Notes: generated by a model not told the origin, from the letters alone. A stretch of 64,000 bases of DNA from Protopterus annectens (GCF_019279795.1 NC_056750.1:823169830-823233829), one strand, 5' to 3'; shown: positions 47,641-59,789, counted from the stretch's first letter. Made by a program: numbers and translations.

Positions 47641-50270
47641 TGTGTATTATTTTTGTTTGTTTTTAAGAAGAGTGAGGGTTAGTTTTGTTTGTTGGCTTAC
47701 TATATAAGTAGGAAAAATAGTGGGAGGGGGTAAGGGTGCATGATGATATAGGGAAGTTTGTAGTTTTATCATATTGGTTTTGGATTCTGTCTGGCCTGAT
47801 GGGAGGTGTTGATATAAAGCTTTGTCTGGTAGGAAGAGAAGATGGAAAGTGTGAATAGAGAAAAGATGGTTAAGCTTTTAGAAGTTGGGTAGTATGTGGA
47901 CAGTGCATCTTATATAGTATCTGAAGAAGTGGGAAGTGATTAGGAGTAATTTGTTTAGCTGTAAAGGTTAGGTGGTATGTAAGAGTGCAGTATACAGGGT
48001 GTGGGGAGGTAATTTGCTATGGGGTGGTATGGATGCAATGTGATTGGGTAACTGGCAGTTAGAGGTATTGGAGGGTGTGGTCAGTAACTACAAGTTTAAG
48101 GGATGGGTGAGAATGGGGGTAGGGTAGGGGAGCAAAGTGAGCCCACAGCAACCTCAGAAGTCACCAAGACAGACAATCAGTGATGCTGGTAAGCTTGATC
48201 TAAGAAGAGGCAGGAGAGGCTGGAAGGAGTAGTAAACAGGCATAGGGAGAGAGACTGAAAAGGTCAGTAGGGAAGGAAATATCAGGATCGAGTAAGGAAA
48301 ACTATCAAAGGTCAGCAGGATAGGGTAGTGCAGGTGGGCAGGCTAGAGATAGAAATAACCCGAGATGGGAGCATAGAAGATAGGAATCATAAGAGCAAGA
48401 ATATCTGTGAAAGGCAGTGGAGGGGGGAGAAACTGAGTAGCTGAAAGGATGGAAGATTAGAGACTGGCCAAGAGATGTGCAGGAAGCATCAACCAAGGGA
48501 AAATAGAGTAAACAGTACTGGTAAGGTAATTTATTAATAAACTTTAGCAAGACATACTTCCAAATTACACTCAAATAAAGTGGAGAGAGGCAGTCTTCAA
48601 TTGGGTCTTGGGTGCAGGTGGTTTCTAAGCAGGGTAGGCCAGTGAGCTTGAGTGAGGAGTCTGAACTATCCTATAAAAAAGAAAGGGGATGTGGGGGATT
48701 AGAAAATGAAAGGACCAAGTAAGAGTTGATTGCTGGAAGGGTGGTAAAGTGTATATGAGAGTGGGGATATAAGTAAGGGAGTGAAGGAAATAAAGTGGTG
48801 GGTGATGTATGGGCGTAAGAGAAATGCAGCAGTGGGTTCTGTATGGGAGTAAAATAAATGCAGCAGGGGGAGCTAGTCAGAATTAAATTGGGATAGTGGT
48901 CTAAGGTAGAAAGGAGAGCCTCTAAACAGGTGGGAAAAAGCTGGAATAGTGTGATTGTAGGTTGGTGCCTGGGGCAGGTAGTGATGGTTGGGAGCATGCA
49001 ATGTAGCCTCGGTATAACATTGATTAGCAGATAGAGGGTATAAGAGAGACTTTGGAACAGCAGTGGTAAATAAAAATGCAATTCACTACAAAATGCAGCA
49101 AATACAATATAAAAATGTTATTTAGATTAACAGGTCAGACTTTGGAGCAGCAGTTCTAAAATAAAAATGCAGTTCAGTTAAAAAGCAACAGTACAATATA
49201 TGAGTGCAATGTGGTTCAACAGATTAGCAGTACAAATTATAAATGCAATGTTGTTAATAAGATGGCAGTTTCAAAAATACACTGAGTAACAGTCAACTAG
49301 CAATGGTACATAGGCACATTTAGCAAGGAGTATGGTGGAAACAGTGTAACATATTTCAATGAAGCCATTCTCTGTGATGAGATTAACTAATTGTGAGACA
49401 GACCAACACAAAAGATGTGAAATATAGGCAGGCACAGTCTACAGCCCTGCCGCAGGGCAGAGAAGGATTATAGTAGTCTGAAAAGACATCAGCAAATAAG
49501 GAGGATGGAAACAGATTTTGAGCACTACAGCAAACTTATCCCTACAGCAAAAATATGGCTACTATAAAGACTGCATTGTGTACATGTAAAAGAGTATCAG
49601 CACTAGTAACACGCTACAGTCTCACAGTCTTTGGGACAGCAGTGTCCCATATGGTCATAACTAAACTCGGGTTGAAAAAAAAAAAAAGTGCGCCCAATGA
49701 CCAGAATACAGCTACTGGCAGCTAGGGCAATTATCAAGAAATAATACAGCAAGAAAAATTATCAAGAAATAATACAGCAAGGAAAACAGTTTAGGCAATA
49801 AAAAACATAGTCTTGTGTTATCTGTATTACAAGTAAAACAGTACGAAAACAGAAAAGCAAGTGAAATAGTTTAGGTGAAACTAACAACCTTGCGATATCT
49901 GTATTACACATAATTTCCTAGTGGATACAGCAGTCAGACACACAGAAAAACAAACAAAAATGCTAACCAAATGATCGCCTCTGCACACTGTGGGTCCATG
50001 TCCTGGTTAAGGGGAAAAGAGAGTAAAGATGACGTGGCAAACCCACGAGTACATTTTAGAGGCCGCAAACCATTGCGGGTAGTGCATTGCTAAAAGCTAT
50101 AAGGGGGAGGGAAGAAAAACAGAGCAAGAATGTAGAAACAAGAGTGTAAGGTGACCAGAATAGATGAATGAGGGGAAAAAAAATGAGTGATACAGCAGAA
50201 ATAATGGTGTAAAAGCAGCAGTAAAGATGAATGGGAAGGGATAAGGGAGATAGATTTAGAAAGAGGAGGG
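47641..50270. other. Purine-rich probable LINE 5' leader (minus orientation)
   Basis: A G/A-rich plus strand without coding potential continues upstream of the minus-strand endonuclease, fitting a long 5' UTR. Contains the first copy of the 445-bp direct repeat (48142-48590). Open frames such as 49081-48671 are pyrimidine-strand artefacts. Confidence 0.5.
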
Positions 50271-51068
50271 GGATATCAGGAGAAAATACAGTGACACAAA
50301 GCAGCAACAAGAGAGAAAGGCACAGAAAAATAGGTGAACAGAACAGCACAAGGGAGGTGGTTTAAGAAAAAGTGATTAGAAAGGGGGAAGGTATCAGAAG
50401 AAAGTGCAGTGACACAAAGCAGCAACAAGAGAGAAAGGCACAGGAAATAGGTGAACAGAATAGTACAGGGGAGGTGGTTTAAGGAAAAAAAATGGGGGCA
50501 TGGCAGCAGAAAACAGAGAGACTAAAAGCAAAGTGGAGCTAACTTCTAGCAGTAACTGAAGTAAGCAGAGGTAACAGGTACAACAGAAGAAATAGCATAC
50601 AAATAGGAGTAGAATAGCAATGACACCCACAGTGACCTCAGAAGTCACCAAGACAGACAATCAGTGAAGCTGGTAAGTTTGGTCTAAGAAGAGGCAAGAG
50701 AGACTGGAAGGAGTACAGAACAGGCACAGGGAGAGACTGCAAAGGTCAGTAGGGAGGGTGATATCAGGATCGAGTAAGGAAAGCTATCAAAGGTCAGCAG
50801 GACAGAGTAGTGCAGGTGGGCAGGCTAGAGATAGAAATAACTAGAGATGAGAGCATAGAAGATAGGAGTCATAAGAGCAAGAGTATCTGTGAAAGGCAGG
50901 GGAGGGGGAGGAACTGAGTAGCTGAAAGGATGGAAGACTAGGGAGCAGCCTGGAGATGTGCAAGAAGCAGCGACCAAGGTAAAATAGAATAAACAGTACT
51001 GGTAAGGTAATAATTAATAAACTTTAGCAGGGCATACTTCCAAATTACACTCAAATAAAATGGAGAAA
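48142..51068. repeat. Direct repeat pair of about 445 bp, 2484 bp apart
   Basis: 48142-48590 and 50626-51068 both run from CCCACAG...CCTCAGAAGTCACCAAG to CATACTTCCAAATTACACTC, with scattered substitutions. In minus orientation they lie one behind the other upstream of the LINE coding region, so they may be duplicated promoter/leader units or the leaders of two element copies. Confidence 0.88.
50271..50505. repeat. Two-copy tandem repeat, period 118 bp
   Basis: CAGTGACACAAAGCAGCAAC and AGGGAGGTGGTTTAAG-type landmarks recur with 118-bp spacing (50289 and 50407). Located in the presumed LINE leader. Confidence 0.85.
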
Positions 51069-51289
51069 GTTTCTGATACATTCTGCAGACCTTTAGTTAT
51101 GGAACCAGATAACTCTACAGTTAAATCCTTCATTGGAATCACAGTCATTTGATCTTCTTAAACTCTAGCTTCCTGTGGTTTGGACTCCAAGGGAACATGA
51201 ACTGACGTCATCTATCTCCTGTAGATTTTAAACTTGCAGTGCCATTCATGCTATCTTGACTCTGAGTTAGGAACTATCCTCCAGGGGGT

Positions 51290-51830
51290 CTTTTTTATTT
51301 GTTGTTGCAAATTTAGGTCCATAGTGCAGGTGTTTTCTGAGTCAGTGCTTTTGGGAGGAAATAGGAGGTCAAATAGCACTGGATCTTTTGTGGTTTGAAA
51401 AGGAAGACACAGATCATCTCAAGGCAGCTACTGAGTTGATCTAACAAGATAGCTAAAGTATTTAAGGCCTCTAATTTTCCGAATTTGACATCTGTAGGGC
51501 CTATCCAGTTTGTATATAACATAGGGGCTTTCAATTTAACAACAGGTCTGATAAGGAAAGAGAACAGTTGTAGGATCATTTATTTTATATCCAAAAAAGG
51601 CTAGAAACTGTCTCAAAATGTTCCACAAAATTGAAATGTCATTTTCTGGATTTATCAAGTTAAACATAATATCATCTGCTAATAAAGCTATTTTTTCTTG
51701 ATTATCATATCAGTTATATCCATGAATTTGTGAATCCTGCATTTTTGCTAAATAACAAGAGGAAATGAGATTGTCCTCTGCACAAACACAGCTTGTCGCT
51801 CCCACCTTCATTCTTGCTTCTGACCATTCA
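51290..51830 (-). mobile_element. L1-type LINE reverse transcriptase fragment
   Basis: Minus strand from about 51830: MQDSQIHGYNWYDNQEKIAL (with stops), LLADDIMFNLINPENDISIL, FLAFFGYKIN, then in shifted frames VLFPYQTCC, PYVIYKLDRP and IRGLKYFSYLV. The order (…KIALxADDIxxxLxNP, then GYKIN, then FKYLGI-like) is that of L1-clade RT, with LADD in place of YADD. Only about 500 bp and several stops. Distinct from the CR1/L2-like and RLE-type LINEs here. Confidence 0.65.
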
Positions 51831-53085
51831 TATATTCTGTCCAGGAATGGATTTGGTGTCATTACCTATTCAGAAAATCCCAAACACATGCTCTGGTGAA
51901 GTAAAAATCTAGTGTCTCCTAATTACTGCATCATGAGGAATTGTATGCAAATTGTGTCTGAGTTCATGCTTCTGAATTCACACTTACTTTCAGAAATATA
52001 TCATCTTTTGTTATATTTTCCTTTCTGGGTTCCCTGATGCACCCTGTGTGGAGTTTGAAAATCATGTAATTTCTTTGAATGTGAGACATTTTGCTTTGCA
52101 TACTGTTGTGCAGCTGTACTGGAACTATGTGATGAAGATGCAGATTCAGTTGGTTATGGTCTGAATCACTGTGGAGTTTTTACAAGATGTTTGCTGTTAA
52201 CAGGAGTCCATATTCTGCCTGGTCTAGTAGAATACCTTTGCCTACTGCTATTCTGCAGTTTCAACAATAGTACTAGGTGGCTGTTTTGTGCATCTTCTAA
52301 TAATATTTAAATTGTTTTTTAACCCCAAACAAATTCCCCTAGCAGCTACTATAATAAAAACCTGATAGTAAATCACTACACTTTGTAATAAATTGATTAA
52401 TGGAAGACCATTTAAAATAAGAGTGCAGTCACCTCTAAACTAGATAATATTAATATCCTTGTTTACGGGGTCTCTGTTTATAGCACCACAAAGCATTCAT
52501 CTAGTATTTTATTAACAACTGAACAGGAATGGAAAAAACAATGACCCTTATCTGGTGATTGAACTCAAGCCCTCCCTGCACTCTTTGCAGTCGTCACTGC
52601 CACTGCACGAACAAGGAGTCTCTAGACTGTTCCGTACCTGGTTTCCCCCAAGAACAGTGATTTTTGCTTTCAGCTAAGAAACCAACATGATGATAATGGT
52701 TTTGAACATGCAAGCATCCAAGTACAACCATTGGAAGTACAGATATTTAAGTCCATAAATGGAAAAACATACCAAGTCCAGGATGTGATGTCCCCACTCT
52801 GGGCCATTAATCAAGGAGCCTGAATCCTTACCAGACAGTGGAGAGGGATGTTCACTTCAAATACAAATGGATACACTCAATGTTTTCAGATGCAGAGCTC
52901 TCTGCATCAAGCACAATTTCCCTTAAAGGCACATAGGGAACATAGTCAGCCCAGAGTCTGGATTTCTTAATATCTGTCCCCCTCCAGGGCCGCCCTAAGG
53001 CTCCACACTAGCACAGCTATAGGGTTAAGTCCTCAGCTGTGTGTCAAAGCCAAATCCTCCAGCACCCTCTCTGTAAAACCAGTAG

Positions 53086-53087
<2 letters not shown>
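51831..53087. other. No firm feature
   Basis: Non-coding, possibly further decayed L1. A weak tRNA-like pair on the minus strand near 52555-52615 (CAGTGGCAGTG and GAGTTCAATCACC) is not convincing. Confidence 0.3.
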
Positions 53088-53176
<89 letters not shown>

Positions 53177-53180
53177 ACAC
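53088..53180. repeat. (AC)n microsatellite
   Basis: About 93 bp of AC with one AA interruption. Confidence 0.98.
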
Positions 53181-54118
53181 TGTGAAATTTGATTTTCAAA
53201 AACAGACACACAGCTGGGAAAGGCTGGCAAATATTTACCCATTGTACCCCCTTCTGTCCAGACTATAAGGTAGTTACCACTGCCACCAGACACCACAAAG
53301 CCAGCTACCTAAGGCTCTTGCAAGGGTGCCCAATTATACTGAGTGAAATTAATATTAATATAGATGGTAATGTTGATCAAACAGCCAAGCTTTAGGAGCA
53401 GCCACAGTGTCGCCAGTAGATATAGCTACTGTTAGAGGTTAAAATATTCTTTAAAGGACCAGCCACAATGAAAGGTTTAACTATATTTAATAATAAATAA
53501 AAGAATATGAAGATATGAAATATCTATTTACAGTAAACACCAGAGTTTCAGTCACAGGAAATGTTAAAAATAACACAACTGGAAAGAGTTACACAGTTAC
53601 AGAAAAACAATGCTTAACTATTCTCACTATATTTTCCTGATTGATCTAGAGAATTACTGTTCATACTTACTTAATAGAGCAAGGCAAGATGAAATAGGTG
53701 AGGGATTCTTCTATGTCAGGTTCCAAGAAACAGACTGCCCTGAGACTTCTGCGCCACCTAATATGAAAACATTATTTCTGTACACAAAGACATCACATAC
53801 ATCTGATCATCTGATGTCTGGTTCCTATGCAACCCCCATTGTGAGAAAATACCAGGATTTAGCACCTACATGTCAATAATACACACACAACAACATTGCC
53901 CAGATCTGGTGCAGCTACTGGAAGTCATAAAACAGGTACAAACCTCTATTCCTCCTACAGAGACTAACAAACCATGCTTTTTACAGATATTGCATCTCTG
54001 GCTTCATTCAAAACTGTGAGATAACATCTTTATGGTCTAGGCTCAATAATTTAATTTCGTACTATTTTCAAAAGTTAGCTGGAGCTGAGATTAACCTCTT
54101 CTCTTCCAGTATGTTCTG

Positions 54119-54120
<2 letters not shown>
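53181..54120. other. No recognisable feature
   Basis: Non-coding. The 89-codon open frame at 53610 has no recognisable motif. Confidence 0.35.
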
Positions 54121-54200
<80 letters not shown>

Positions 54201-54201
54201 A

Positions 54202-54241
<40 letters not shown>
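54121..54241. repeat. (TA)n microsatellite left of foldback element 2
   Basis: TA dinucleotides with GTATA/GTAAATATACA interruptions. Confidence 0.97.
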
Positions 54242-54243
<2 letters not shown>

Positions 54244-54637
54244 GTCTACTTCTTAAGATCGACAGACCATTTGATCGACATTTATTTGGGCGACAACCAG
54301 TATTCAAGGCAATTAATAGGGATTTGCCCCGTCCCCAATGTTGTGCGACCCTGGAGTTGATATATATAGTTAGGGGGGGTGGGGGGTGGAGGACAAAGCC
54401 CCCCCACCTATTTCCATTTAAAACATGAAAATACAACAAAAACTACACATTTTAAACGAAAATAGAGGGGGGTTTGCCCCCCACACCCCCCTAACTATAT
54501 ATATCAACTCCAGGGTCACACAACATTGGGGAGGGGGGCAATTCCCAGGTTTTTGCCTTGAATACTGGTTGTCGACCAAATGGTCTGTCGACCAAATGAA
54601 TGTCGATCAAATGGTCTGTTGATCTTATGAAGTAGAC

Positions 54638-54639
<2 letters not shown>
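54242..54639. mobile_element. Foldback/MITE element 2 (GGGTCTACTTC tips)
   Basis: 398 bp. The left end GGGTCTACTTCTTAAGATCG is matched by the inverted right end GGGTCTACTTCATAAGATCA. Arms contain repeated GTCGACCAAATGGTCTGT-type words. Inner arms hold GTGCGACCCTGGAGTTGATA and TATATAGTTAGGGGGG, the same core as in element 1 although the outer arms differ. Flanked by TA runs on both sides. Non-coding. Confidence 0.88.

Positions 54640-54692
<53 letters not shown>
54640..54692. repeat. (TA)n microsatellite right of foldback element 2
   Basis: Perfect TA run. Together with 54121-54241 it shows the element lies within a single TA tract. Confidence 0.97.
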
Positions 54693-54696
<4 letters not shown>

Positions 54697-55900
54697 ATTC
54701 AGTTACAATACAGTCATTACCCACTGTTGGTGCATTTTTAACACAAGGAGCTTTACAAATCCATTTTCAACACAAGCATCTATACAAATCAGTTTGATAT
54801 ACAAATGACATGTAATTCTTTACAAAATTCCAGCTAGTTGTGTTGGCATGTGTTACACATCCACTGCCCTACTTCTGCTTCCATAGCTGGAAATACGTCA
54901 CATCATCACACAGGATTCTAGTATTTTGGAATATTCCTCACTCTTGGGTACACCACTCTTAAAATTAGTACATCAGGGCTGTGGAGGGCCCAGCCTTTCA
55001 CATCAGGGGGTGCAAGGGAGAGTAGTCATCCTGTAAAAATGTTTTAAATGTGTTATCGCTGTGCAGTAACCTTTAAAATTTGCTGCTATTTTTTGGGGAT
55101 CACACTTTTATTTTTGAGGTGTCAGGTGCTTGACTATTCTTCCCAACAGAAAGCTACCTAGATGAGTGAACTCTGCTGAAATTTTCTCTAGCATCATTAT
55201 AAGTCTTTTTCTCAGTCTTCTTCAAAACTTCACAACTTTTAATAGGCCTCCTTTTTCATTTTACCCCTTCCCCACTATCTGTCTTATTCCCACATTTCCC
55301 TAATTCTTCTGCAGTATGAGAAGTGTCCCTTCCCTACACCTTCCTTAACGCAGTCCTATAATTCCACTGATATCCTTTCTGCCACCCTTGTGTATTTACC
55401 ACAGCAGTTCCGAATTGACTTAAAGCTACTCTCCTGCATGCCATGTAAACCACATAGCTAAGTGATTACTGCTGGCCAGACTTTATACATTTATCTCCCC
55501 TCAACCACTTCCATCATCTTTACATTACTTAAGTCTAGGTCAAGCATTTTCTTAGTCATGGTCTCCAATGCTGTGTAAGTTTTTTTTTTTATGTTTTCCC
55601 TAGACTTAGATGTAGGCACTTCACAGGTCACTATGACAAATTAATATCCCCCATAATTACATCTCTCATCTGTTTTGTCTACCTACTAATGCTTCTGCAG
55701 AGTATATCAACATTGTCATAATTTTTCCAGCATATGGTGATCTATAAAACATAACTGCCTATCATGATTTACCTGTTTCCCTCTCTCCAGTATAAATGTC
55801 AAATAATAGTCTTCCTCTTCTTTCCCTCCTCCCCATCAGCCGTTTTCCCACTGCACCTTTTTTATCTCTTTCTGAACATCCTAGAACACATCACCACCCC
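54693..55900. other. Non-coding, partly pyrimidine-rich
   Basis: 54693-55200 unassigned. From about 55200 pyrimidine-rich sequence leads into the LINE 3' end below and may belong to it, but no ORF2 block is recognisable. Confidence 0.35.
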
Positions 55901-56355
55901 TTTGCTTCTCCTGTTTCTTTTGCACATCCTGAATCCACATATCCTCGAGTCCCATTTCCTGTGCATTTGCTGCCATTTTTTTTGTTATGCAGTCAGTAAT
56001 TACATCTCCTGGTAAATGTACAGGATGTAACTAGCACATTCTTTCCAAAGACTTTTATAATTACCAAATGCCACCCTACATTTAGGAATTTTTCCATTGT
56101 TCCTTTGACTGTTCTTATGCTCTCATTACCAGTTTCCTATCCCTTGGGCATCATCTGTTTCTTATTTACATTACATTATCAAGTTAATTTTCTTGTATTG
56201 TTGTAATGTGGAGCTCTTCTAAGGTACATTACTTTGCATGTCAATTTACTTGCATTATTGTAATGTGGAGCTGTGCTCCCCGGGCCTCCACTGAAAAAGG
56301 ACCTTTGCCCAGTCTGACTATCCTGGTCAACAAATGTCAAATAAGTAGATAAATC
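55901..56355 (+). mobile_element. CR1/L2-like LINE 3' UTR
   Basis: Ends GGGCCTCCACTGAAAAAGGA, CCCAGTCTGACTATCCTGGT, CAACAAATGTCAAATAAG, the same terminus as at 46121 and, inverted, at 42917 and 20721. TAATGTGGAGCT is repeated near 56204 and 56260. The start is approximate. Confidence 0.65.
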
Positions 56356-56584
56356 TGCTGTTGTAAAAGTAATGCTGCACTTACCTCCCCCAGGTCCGGA
56401 CAGATTTTTGTATTAATACATTTCTCTAATCCAGTTGCACATACCTCTCACAAGCACTATGGTTAAGATGTTCAATAATCTTATGTATATTTGTACAGAT
56501 ATCTTGAATTTATTTTACCTTTCATGACTTTTTTGCTATGTGTTTGACTCGTGCAAAGTTTTAACCCTTTCTTTGTTTCACTAG

Positions 56585-56699
56585 TATGAAGCTGAAATGT
56601 CAAATGAACAACATGATGAAGGAAGCAATGAGAAAATGAAAAAAGAGGCAGCGAGGGACAAATCTTTCTTGTCAGACATACAGAGCCAAGACAGAGATG
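56585..56699 (+). CDS. Candidate short internal exon, unidentified protein
   Basis: The acceptor TTTGTTTCACTAG precedes and the donor GATG|GTAAGTTAAT follows. The 115-bp exon is open only in phase 0 and ends in phase 1. The peptide is YEAEMSNEQHDEGSNEKMKK then EAARDKSFLSDIQSQDRDG, acidic and lysine-rich. No transposon motif is recognised. It is not directly joinable to the candidate exon at 18862-19126, because phase 1 would give an immediate stop, so either other exons intervene or the two are unrelated. 56356-56584 and 56700-57249 show nothing else. Confidence 0.4.
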
Positions 56700-57249
56700 G
56701 TAAGTTAATAACTTTGTAACTTTCTGTCTCTTAGCATGATGCATATATTGGAGAAGGGGATCCGAATGGAGAGGAGAGGGGTCCGAATCGACCAATAATA
56801 AATCAAGAAGTAAGGGAGAGTAGTATTGCTGAAATTAAATTCATCCTCAAGTCTTGGTGAGTACCTTCACAAAATGGACCCTGTTCTTCACAAAATCTCA
56901 CCAGGACAGCACTGATATATAGACTGTATTATAGTATATATCATGTGCCGAAGTAGGTTAAAAAATAAAAAAGTCAGCCGATTGCACAAGACCCAGATTT
57001 AAAAAGTACCCAATCCTGGTAGGTGCACTGGTGCCAGGACTGGAAAAAATGACAGTGAAGAATCATCAAGATACATAAACATTCCCACAACGGGGCCAGG
57101 CCAGGCCCAGGGGAGAATGGCTCCCTGCTGTAGAAGACAGTAGTAGTCCACAAAAACTGATAGGCCAAAAAAGAGCCATAAAGATGATAGAGTAGACTAC
57201 TGATAATGAGAAAGACATTATGCATTGTTACTATTACGCGAGAAGCCTA

Positions 57250-58656
57250 GAATTTCTAGACAGGACATAAGCAAAAAGGCTAAAAGGGAAATTAGTGGAG
57301 AGAAAAATACTTGCACAAGAAAAAGTGTCAGAAGCTTCAAATGCAAGTCTGTGTTCATTTATATCACAGATTTATGAAAAACATTATATAGACCAAGAAA
57401 CCTTCGTCCATGTAGAAAAAGAAGCGAATGAAGAAGAGTGAAAATATAAAGAATAAAATCTTGAGATTTTTGAACGGTATAAAAAGAAATACGGACATGG
57501 GAAAGAAACAGAAACCTGATATGGTGCACTATTTATGCAAAGTAGAAAGTCAAATTAATCAATACAAAAATGTAGCCCCAAAGATATTTGAAGAGAAATA
57601 GAGGCAAAAGCATCCAGATATGGAAAATTTCACAATTCAAAAAATAAGGTAAAATAGAGGGAACTTACAACAGAAAATTAGTAAAATAGGAGTTAAAAAA
57701 ATAGAAGCTGCAGTTATGGAATACCAGCAAAGTGAAGGATTTAATGTAGAAAGTCTAACACATGTTATATCACAGCATGATGGAAAAACAAGTCCCACAA
57801 GTAAGGAGAAACAGGAGGGCAGGAGACACCTGAAGAGGAAATATGGACATGGGAAAGAAAACAGATTTAATGTTGTATGTAAAGGAGAAAGCAAAACTAA
57901 TCAATACAAAAAGCAGCACAAAAGAAATTTGAAGAGAAATACAGGCAAACGGATCCAGATATGAAAAAGTTTACAATAAAAAATAAGAAAACAAAGAGGA
58001 AAAGTAGAAAAGAGGATTAATAATGGAGAAGTTAAAGAAATAGAAACTGAGGTTATGGAGTACCTGTGAAGGATCTGGTGTAGAAAATGTAACTCTGATA
58101 GCAACACAGCAGGATAGAGCAATGGATCTCCAAATTAAGGAGAAACCAGTGGAGTGAGAAATACCTGATCAGTTGCCATGTGAAGATACTTTGGAGCCTT
58201 CCATAGGAAACCAGTACAAAATTTCAGCTGAAGTTGCACAGCAAAGGAAGGAACAGGATACTGGCAACTCTGACACAGTCAATGTTGTGGAGTGATAGGC
58301 CAGTGAGTTCCCATATGTAAGAGCAACAGATGACACAGGAGGAAACTGAAGAAAATTTGGCACAGGAAGATGCTCTGGAACTTTTGTAGAATGTCCACAG
58401 GGAATGGAGAAGAAAAGAATTTGGTCTCAGTTTAGAAGAAAATGATCTAAGAGAAGAGTTGCTTGATTTAATAGAGATGGACAGACATATTTAAGATCAA
58501 TGAAAGAAATAAACTACAGAAAGTCAATAAAACCCAGAAAGTTAGAAGTTTGGTAAAACAAATGAACACATTAATTAGGACTGGTTATAGAAATTCATGT
58601 GATATAACAGAAGTAAATAAGATATATTACTGTGCAGCTAAATTAATATCAGATAA
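57250..58656 (+). mobile_element. Second RLE-type LINE copy, N-terminal region only
   Basis: The stretch 58493-58652 (AAGATCAATGARAGAAATA, AGTTAGAAGTTTGGTAAAAC, TATATTACTGTGC) aligns with 2200-2360 of the first copy. Upstream it preserves more of the 5' region, including a lysine/glutamate-rich, repeat-containing segment. It ends abruptly at 58656 just before the region corresponding to 2361. Stops throughout. Confidence 0.75.
57487..58160 (+). repeat. Tandem duplication, period 352 bp, in the LINE N-terminal region
   Basis: AAATACGGACATGGGAAAGA at 57487 recurs as AAATATGGACATGGGAAAGA at 57839. TCAATACAAAAA, AAATTTGAAGAGAAATA, GAAGGATYTRRTGTAGAAA and AAGGAGAAACMRG follow in the same order in both units. 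The duplication sits in what would be the N-terminal part of the element's protein. Confidence 0.85.
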
Positions 58657-58828
58657 TCCCCCAAATTCACTATTCTTCCATGCAGGACTAGATTAGTCCT
58701 GAATGGAAGCGGCCATTTAGGAGCAGCACAGCAGCGCGCCAGGCATATTAATGAAGGCGTGCTGCCTGAGCTCCTAAACAGACACAGAGTGTGTACGAGT
58801 GCAGGGGAGCATGTCTGAGCATGTCTGC
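58657..58828. other. Small hairpin-rich insert between two LINEs
   Basis: Contains GGACTAGATTAGTCC and the wider pair TTTAGGAGC...GCTCCTAAA (58715-58782), with AGCAGCGCGCC and GGCGTGCTGC between. GC-rich for this window. Possibly a short palindromic element. Confidence 0.5.
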
Positions 58829-59375
58829 AGCAATTGGAGAGACCCCAAAAGTTCCTCACCAAAAGGATAAAGGGACTCCAAAATCTGTCATATGCTGCCA
58901 GATTGAAGAAACTCCAGCTCTATTCAGTCGCATACCGTCTGCTCAGAGGTGACATGTGCCTGACATACAAGGCCATGTCCAACCCGGAATTAATGGACAT
59001 GCTCCACCTCAAAAAATCCAAATCCACCAAAACCACTAGAGCAAGCGACTTAAACCTTAGCACGGACATAAATAGGACGTGCTGGAGGGATAGATTTGTC
59101 ACTCAGAGACTCCCTATGCTGTGGAATAAATTCCCGGTCCATGTGAGGCAGAGCACCTCGCTGGCTCTGTTCAAGAGAAATCTTGACCTGTGGATGGAAG
59201 ATCGTAGGTTTACCCCGGGAATCATCTCTGTGTCACTGCTGGACAGAGACACAACAAACTAACGGGCACAGTATTTTTTCATATAAGGGGTGGCGTAAGC
59301 CACAAAAATTTGGGCTAGGCTTATAAATGCCTTAGAGCAGATAGCCTAGTATAAACCTATGAACCTATGAACCTA
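58829..59375 (+). mobile_element. L2-like LINE 3' end, same family as 40447-41915
   Basis: Reads LERPQKFLTKRIKGLQNLSY, AARLKKLQLYSVAYRLLRGD, MSNPELMDMLHLKKSKSTKT, RLPMLWNKFPVHVRQSTSLA and FTPGIISVSLLDRDTTN with a stop at 59260-59262. The matching blocks of the 40.4-kb copy are MSNPELLDMLHLKKSQSLRA and RLPRLCNRLPIHVKQNAFLT. The ORF is open over 142 codons, so this copy is young or little decayed. Its 3' end AGCCTAGTATAAACCTATGA is followed by tandem ACCTATGA units. 59376-59660 is unassigned. Confidence 0.92.
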
Positions 59376-59660
59376 TGAGAGCAGAGCTCTCAAAATATAC
59401 ACGCCCTTGCAATCAAGAACATCAGTTTAGCAATAAGAATGAGCGAGACAGCTCATAGCTGTTCACATACCCCCAGCAACATCTCCCCAGGTTTATAAGG
59501 GCAATACTTAAAATATACAATATAAACAAGCTAATCTTTTTTTTATCAAATAGATAACATTTTACTGTAGGTGCGCGGGTTTGCCCATTACTTAGTTACA
59601 TATATTGCAGTTTAAATGCCACAAGAGGATAAATATCAAGATATATGCAAATGAAACAGT

Positions 59661-59735
59661 AGTGCAATAGTGTAGTGGGCAGAGCATTAACCTTATGAGC
59701 AGTCATTCCTGGTTCGAGTCTCACTCCAGTACATT
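59661..59735 (+). other. tRNA-like (pol III box A/B) segment
   Basis: TAGTGTAGTGGGCAGAGCAT is box A-like and CTGGTTCGAGTCTCAC is a near-consensus box B, about 30 bp apart. No matching acceptor stem, so a SINE head is more likely than a tRNA gene. Confidence 0.55.
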
Positions 59736-59789
59736 CCATTTTCCATGTCAAATCACTTTATGAACAATATTTTTTGTTGCATAACCTAC

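Noticed and set aside
48671-49081. 136-codon minus-strand ORF rich in Leu, Pro and Ser
   Set aside because: Pyrimidine-strand frame in a purine-rich LINE leader, with no motif.
54119-54724. A single large TA-rich palindrome
   Set aside because: Resolved into a TA tract with an inserted 398-bp foldback element that has defined tips.
18862-56699. Joining candidate exons A and B as neighbours of one gene
   Set aside because: A ends in phase 1, while B is open only when entered in phase 0, and joining gives an immediate stop.
59661-59735. True tRNA gene
   Set aside because: Box A and B are present but no paired acceptor stem can be formed. More likely a SINE head.
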